From contig CBCXVS010000380.1 in the NCBI GenBank assembly GCA_965178525.1, forward strand, positions 1 to 6,023: DNA of 6,023 nt, read 5' to 3'. Under the pieces are notes generated by a model. That model was not told the DNA's origin. It worked only from the letters and a program-made list of their open reading frames with translations, and did no database searches. The translations under genes and the position numbers were made by a program. Positions 5,589-6,023 of the stretch are shown piece after piece; within the stretch, counting starts at the first letter, position 1, and each line of letters starts with the position of its first letter. Source of the stretch: CBCXVS01 sp965178525. Its GTDB lineage: Bacteria; Tectomicrobia; Entotheonellia; Entotheonellales; Entotheonellaceae.

Positions 5589-6023
5589 TTATGGTACGGC
5601 GAAGCCTTGGTAGGTACACCCGTGCGTTTTGGGTGCTTTGTCCATATAAAACTGGCGGATGCCGACGATCTGCAAGGGCGTTTCGGCAATCAGATCGTGT
5701 ATGTTCCGATTCAGATGACAGCCATCGGCAAGGCGTTGCTGCAACGGATCGAGCCAGTGCTGCCAGCGCTGCACCTTGGGGTCGTGGCTCAGGCCGTGCT
5801 CGACGAAAAAGAAGCGGCCTTGCGGTTTGAGCACGCGGCGGATTTCGCGTAGGGCTTGGGCGACGTTGGCGATGCTGCACAGGGTCCAGGTGCTCACGAC
5901 GCTGTCAAAGGTCTGATCCGGCATCGGCAGGGCTTTGCCGTTGAGCACATGGTGTTCGACTGGGAAAGGACAGTCCTGCAAGCGCTTCCGGGCCAGGACA
6001 TGCATCGCGGGGTTGACGTCGAC
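5589..6023 (-). CDS. Class I SAM-dependent methyltransferase, C-terminal 144 residues (start beyond right edge)
   Basis: The frame is open through the right edge (VDVNPAM before the first in-window ATG), so the start codon and the glycine-rich SAM-binding motif I lie outside. What is visible fits a type-11 methyltransferase: VDVNPAM, with the acidic residue that normally holds the SAM ribose; LNGKALPMPDQTFDSVVSTWTLCSI, the beta-4 region; the helix ALREIRRVLKPQGR; and the strand FFFVEHG (beta-5). The tail (VQRWQHWLDPLQQRLADGCHLNR, then FYMDKAPKTHGCTYQGFAVP) resembles METTL7-like bacterial proteins, about 200 residues long, so roughly 60 residues are missing. The substrate is unknown; METTL7 proteins act on small thiols, but this cannot be transferred safely. 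TAA stop at 5589-5591. The amidohydrolase follows after 88 bp in the same direction. Confidence 0.85.
   Translation of the reverse strand, partial: VDVNPAMHVLARKRLQDCPFPVEHHVLNGKALPMPDQTFDSVVSTWTLCSIANVAQALREIRRVLKPQGRFFFVEHGLSHDPKVQRWQHWLDPLQQRLADGCHLNRNIHDLIAETPLQIVGIRQFYMDKAPKTHGCTYQGFAVP

Noticed and set aside
5501..5852. Two overlapping + strand frames opposite the methyltransferase
   Set aside because: The minus strand frame here carries clear methyltransferase motifs, so these are antisense shadows.

Overview
The window looks like chromosomal DNA of an environmental Gram-negative bacterium that is not a common model organism. It has a lipobox lipoprotein, a FecR-domain protein, an exported beta-helix protein carrying the 'NGDIADADQVNENF' type of motif, a HicBA toxin-antitoxin pair and a large N-acyl-D-amino-acid deacylase-like amidohydrolase. 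This mix is familiar from uncultured deltaproteobacteria and Tectomicrobia/Entotheonella-like genomes, but that placement is only an impression and cannot be proven from the sequence. Most genes are GC-rich with strong GC-ending codon preference. The exception is the distal half of the beta-helix gene, which is conspicuously AT-rich.

Layout. The left edge (3-617, +) holds the 3' part of a FecR-domain gene. It converges on a small lipoprotein gene (648-1208, -), and the two stop codons lie inside one inverted repeat. Upstream of the lipoprotein on the same strand is an exported right-handed beta-helix gene (1392-2663, -). It is interrupted by one in-frame TGA at codon 316, in the second copy of a 52-codon tandem repeat. 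Next comes about 570 bp without a convincing gene. This stretch holds a hairpin with a T-run, a palindrome and an unassigned reading-frame fragment.

The right half is all on the minus strand. In transcription order it has the C-terminal part of a METTL7-like class I SAM methyltransferase that runs off the right edge (5589-6023), an amidohydrolase-family D-aminoacylase homologue (3794-5500), and an overlapping hicB-hicA toxin-antitoxin pair (3702 to 3236).

How the parts relate. FecR protein, lipoprotein and beta-helix protein are all predicted envelope or exported products and may form a surface-related neighbourhood, though no shared operon can be shown. The 88-bp and 91-bp gaps flanking the amidohydrolase suggest loosely co-oriented genes, not a tight operon. 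hicB and hicA overlap by 4 bp and are surely co-translated. I see no strong evidence for a new defence or mobile system. The points most worth checking are the TGA-interrupted, repeat-expanded beta-helix gene and the amidohydrolase that appears to lack two canonical metal-binding histidines.
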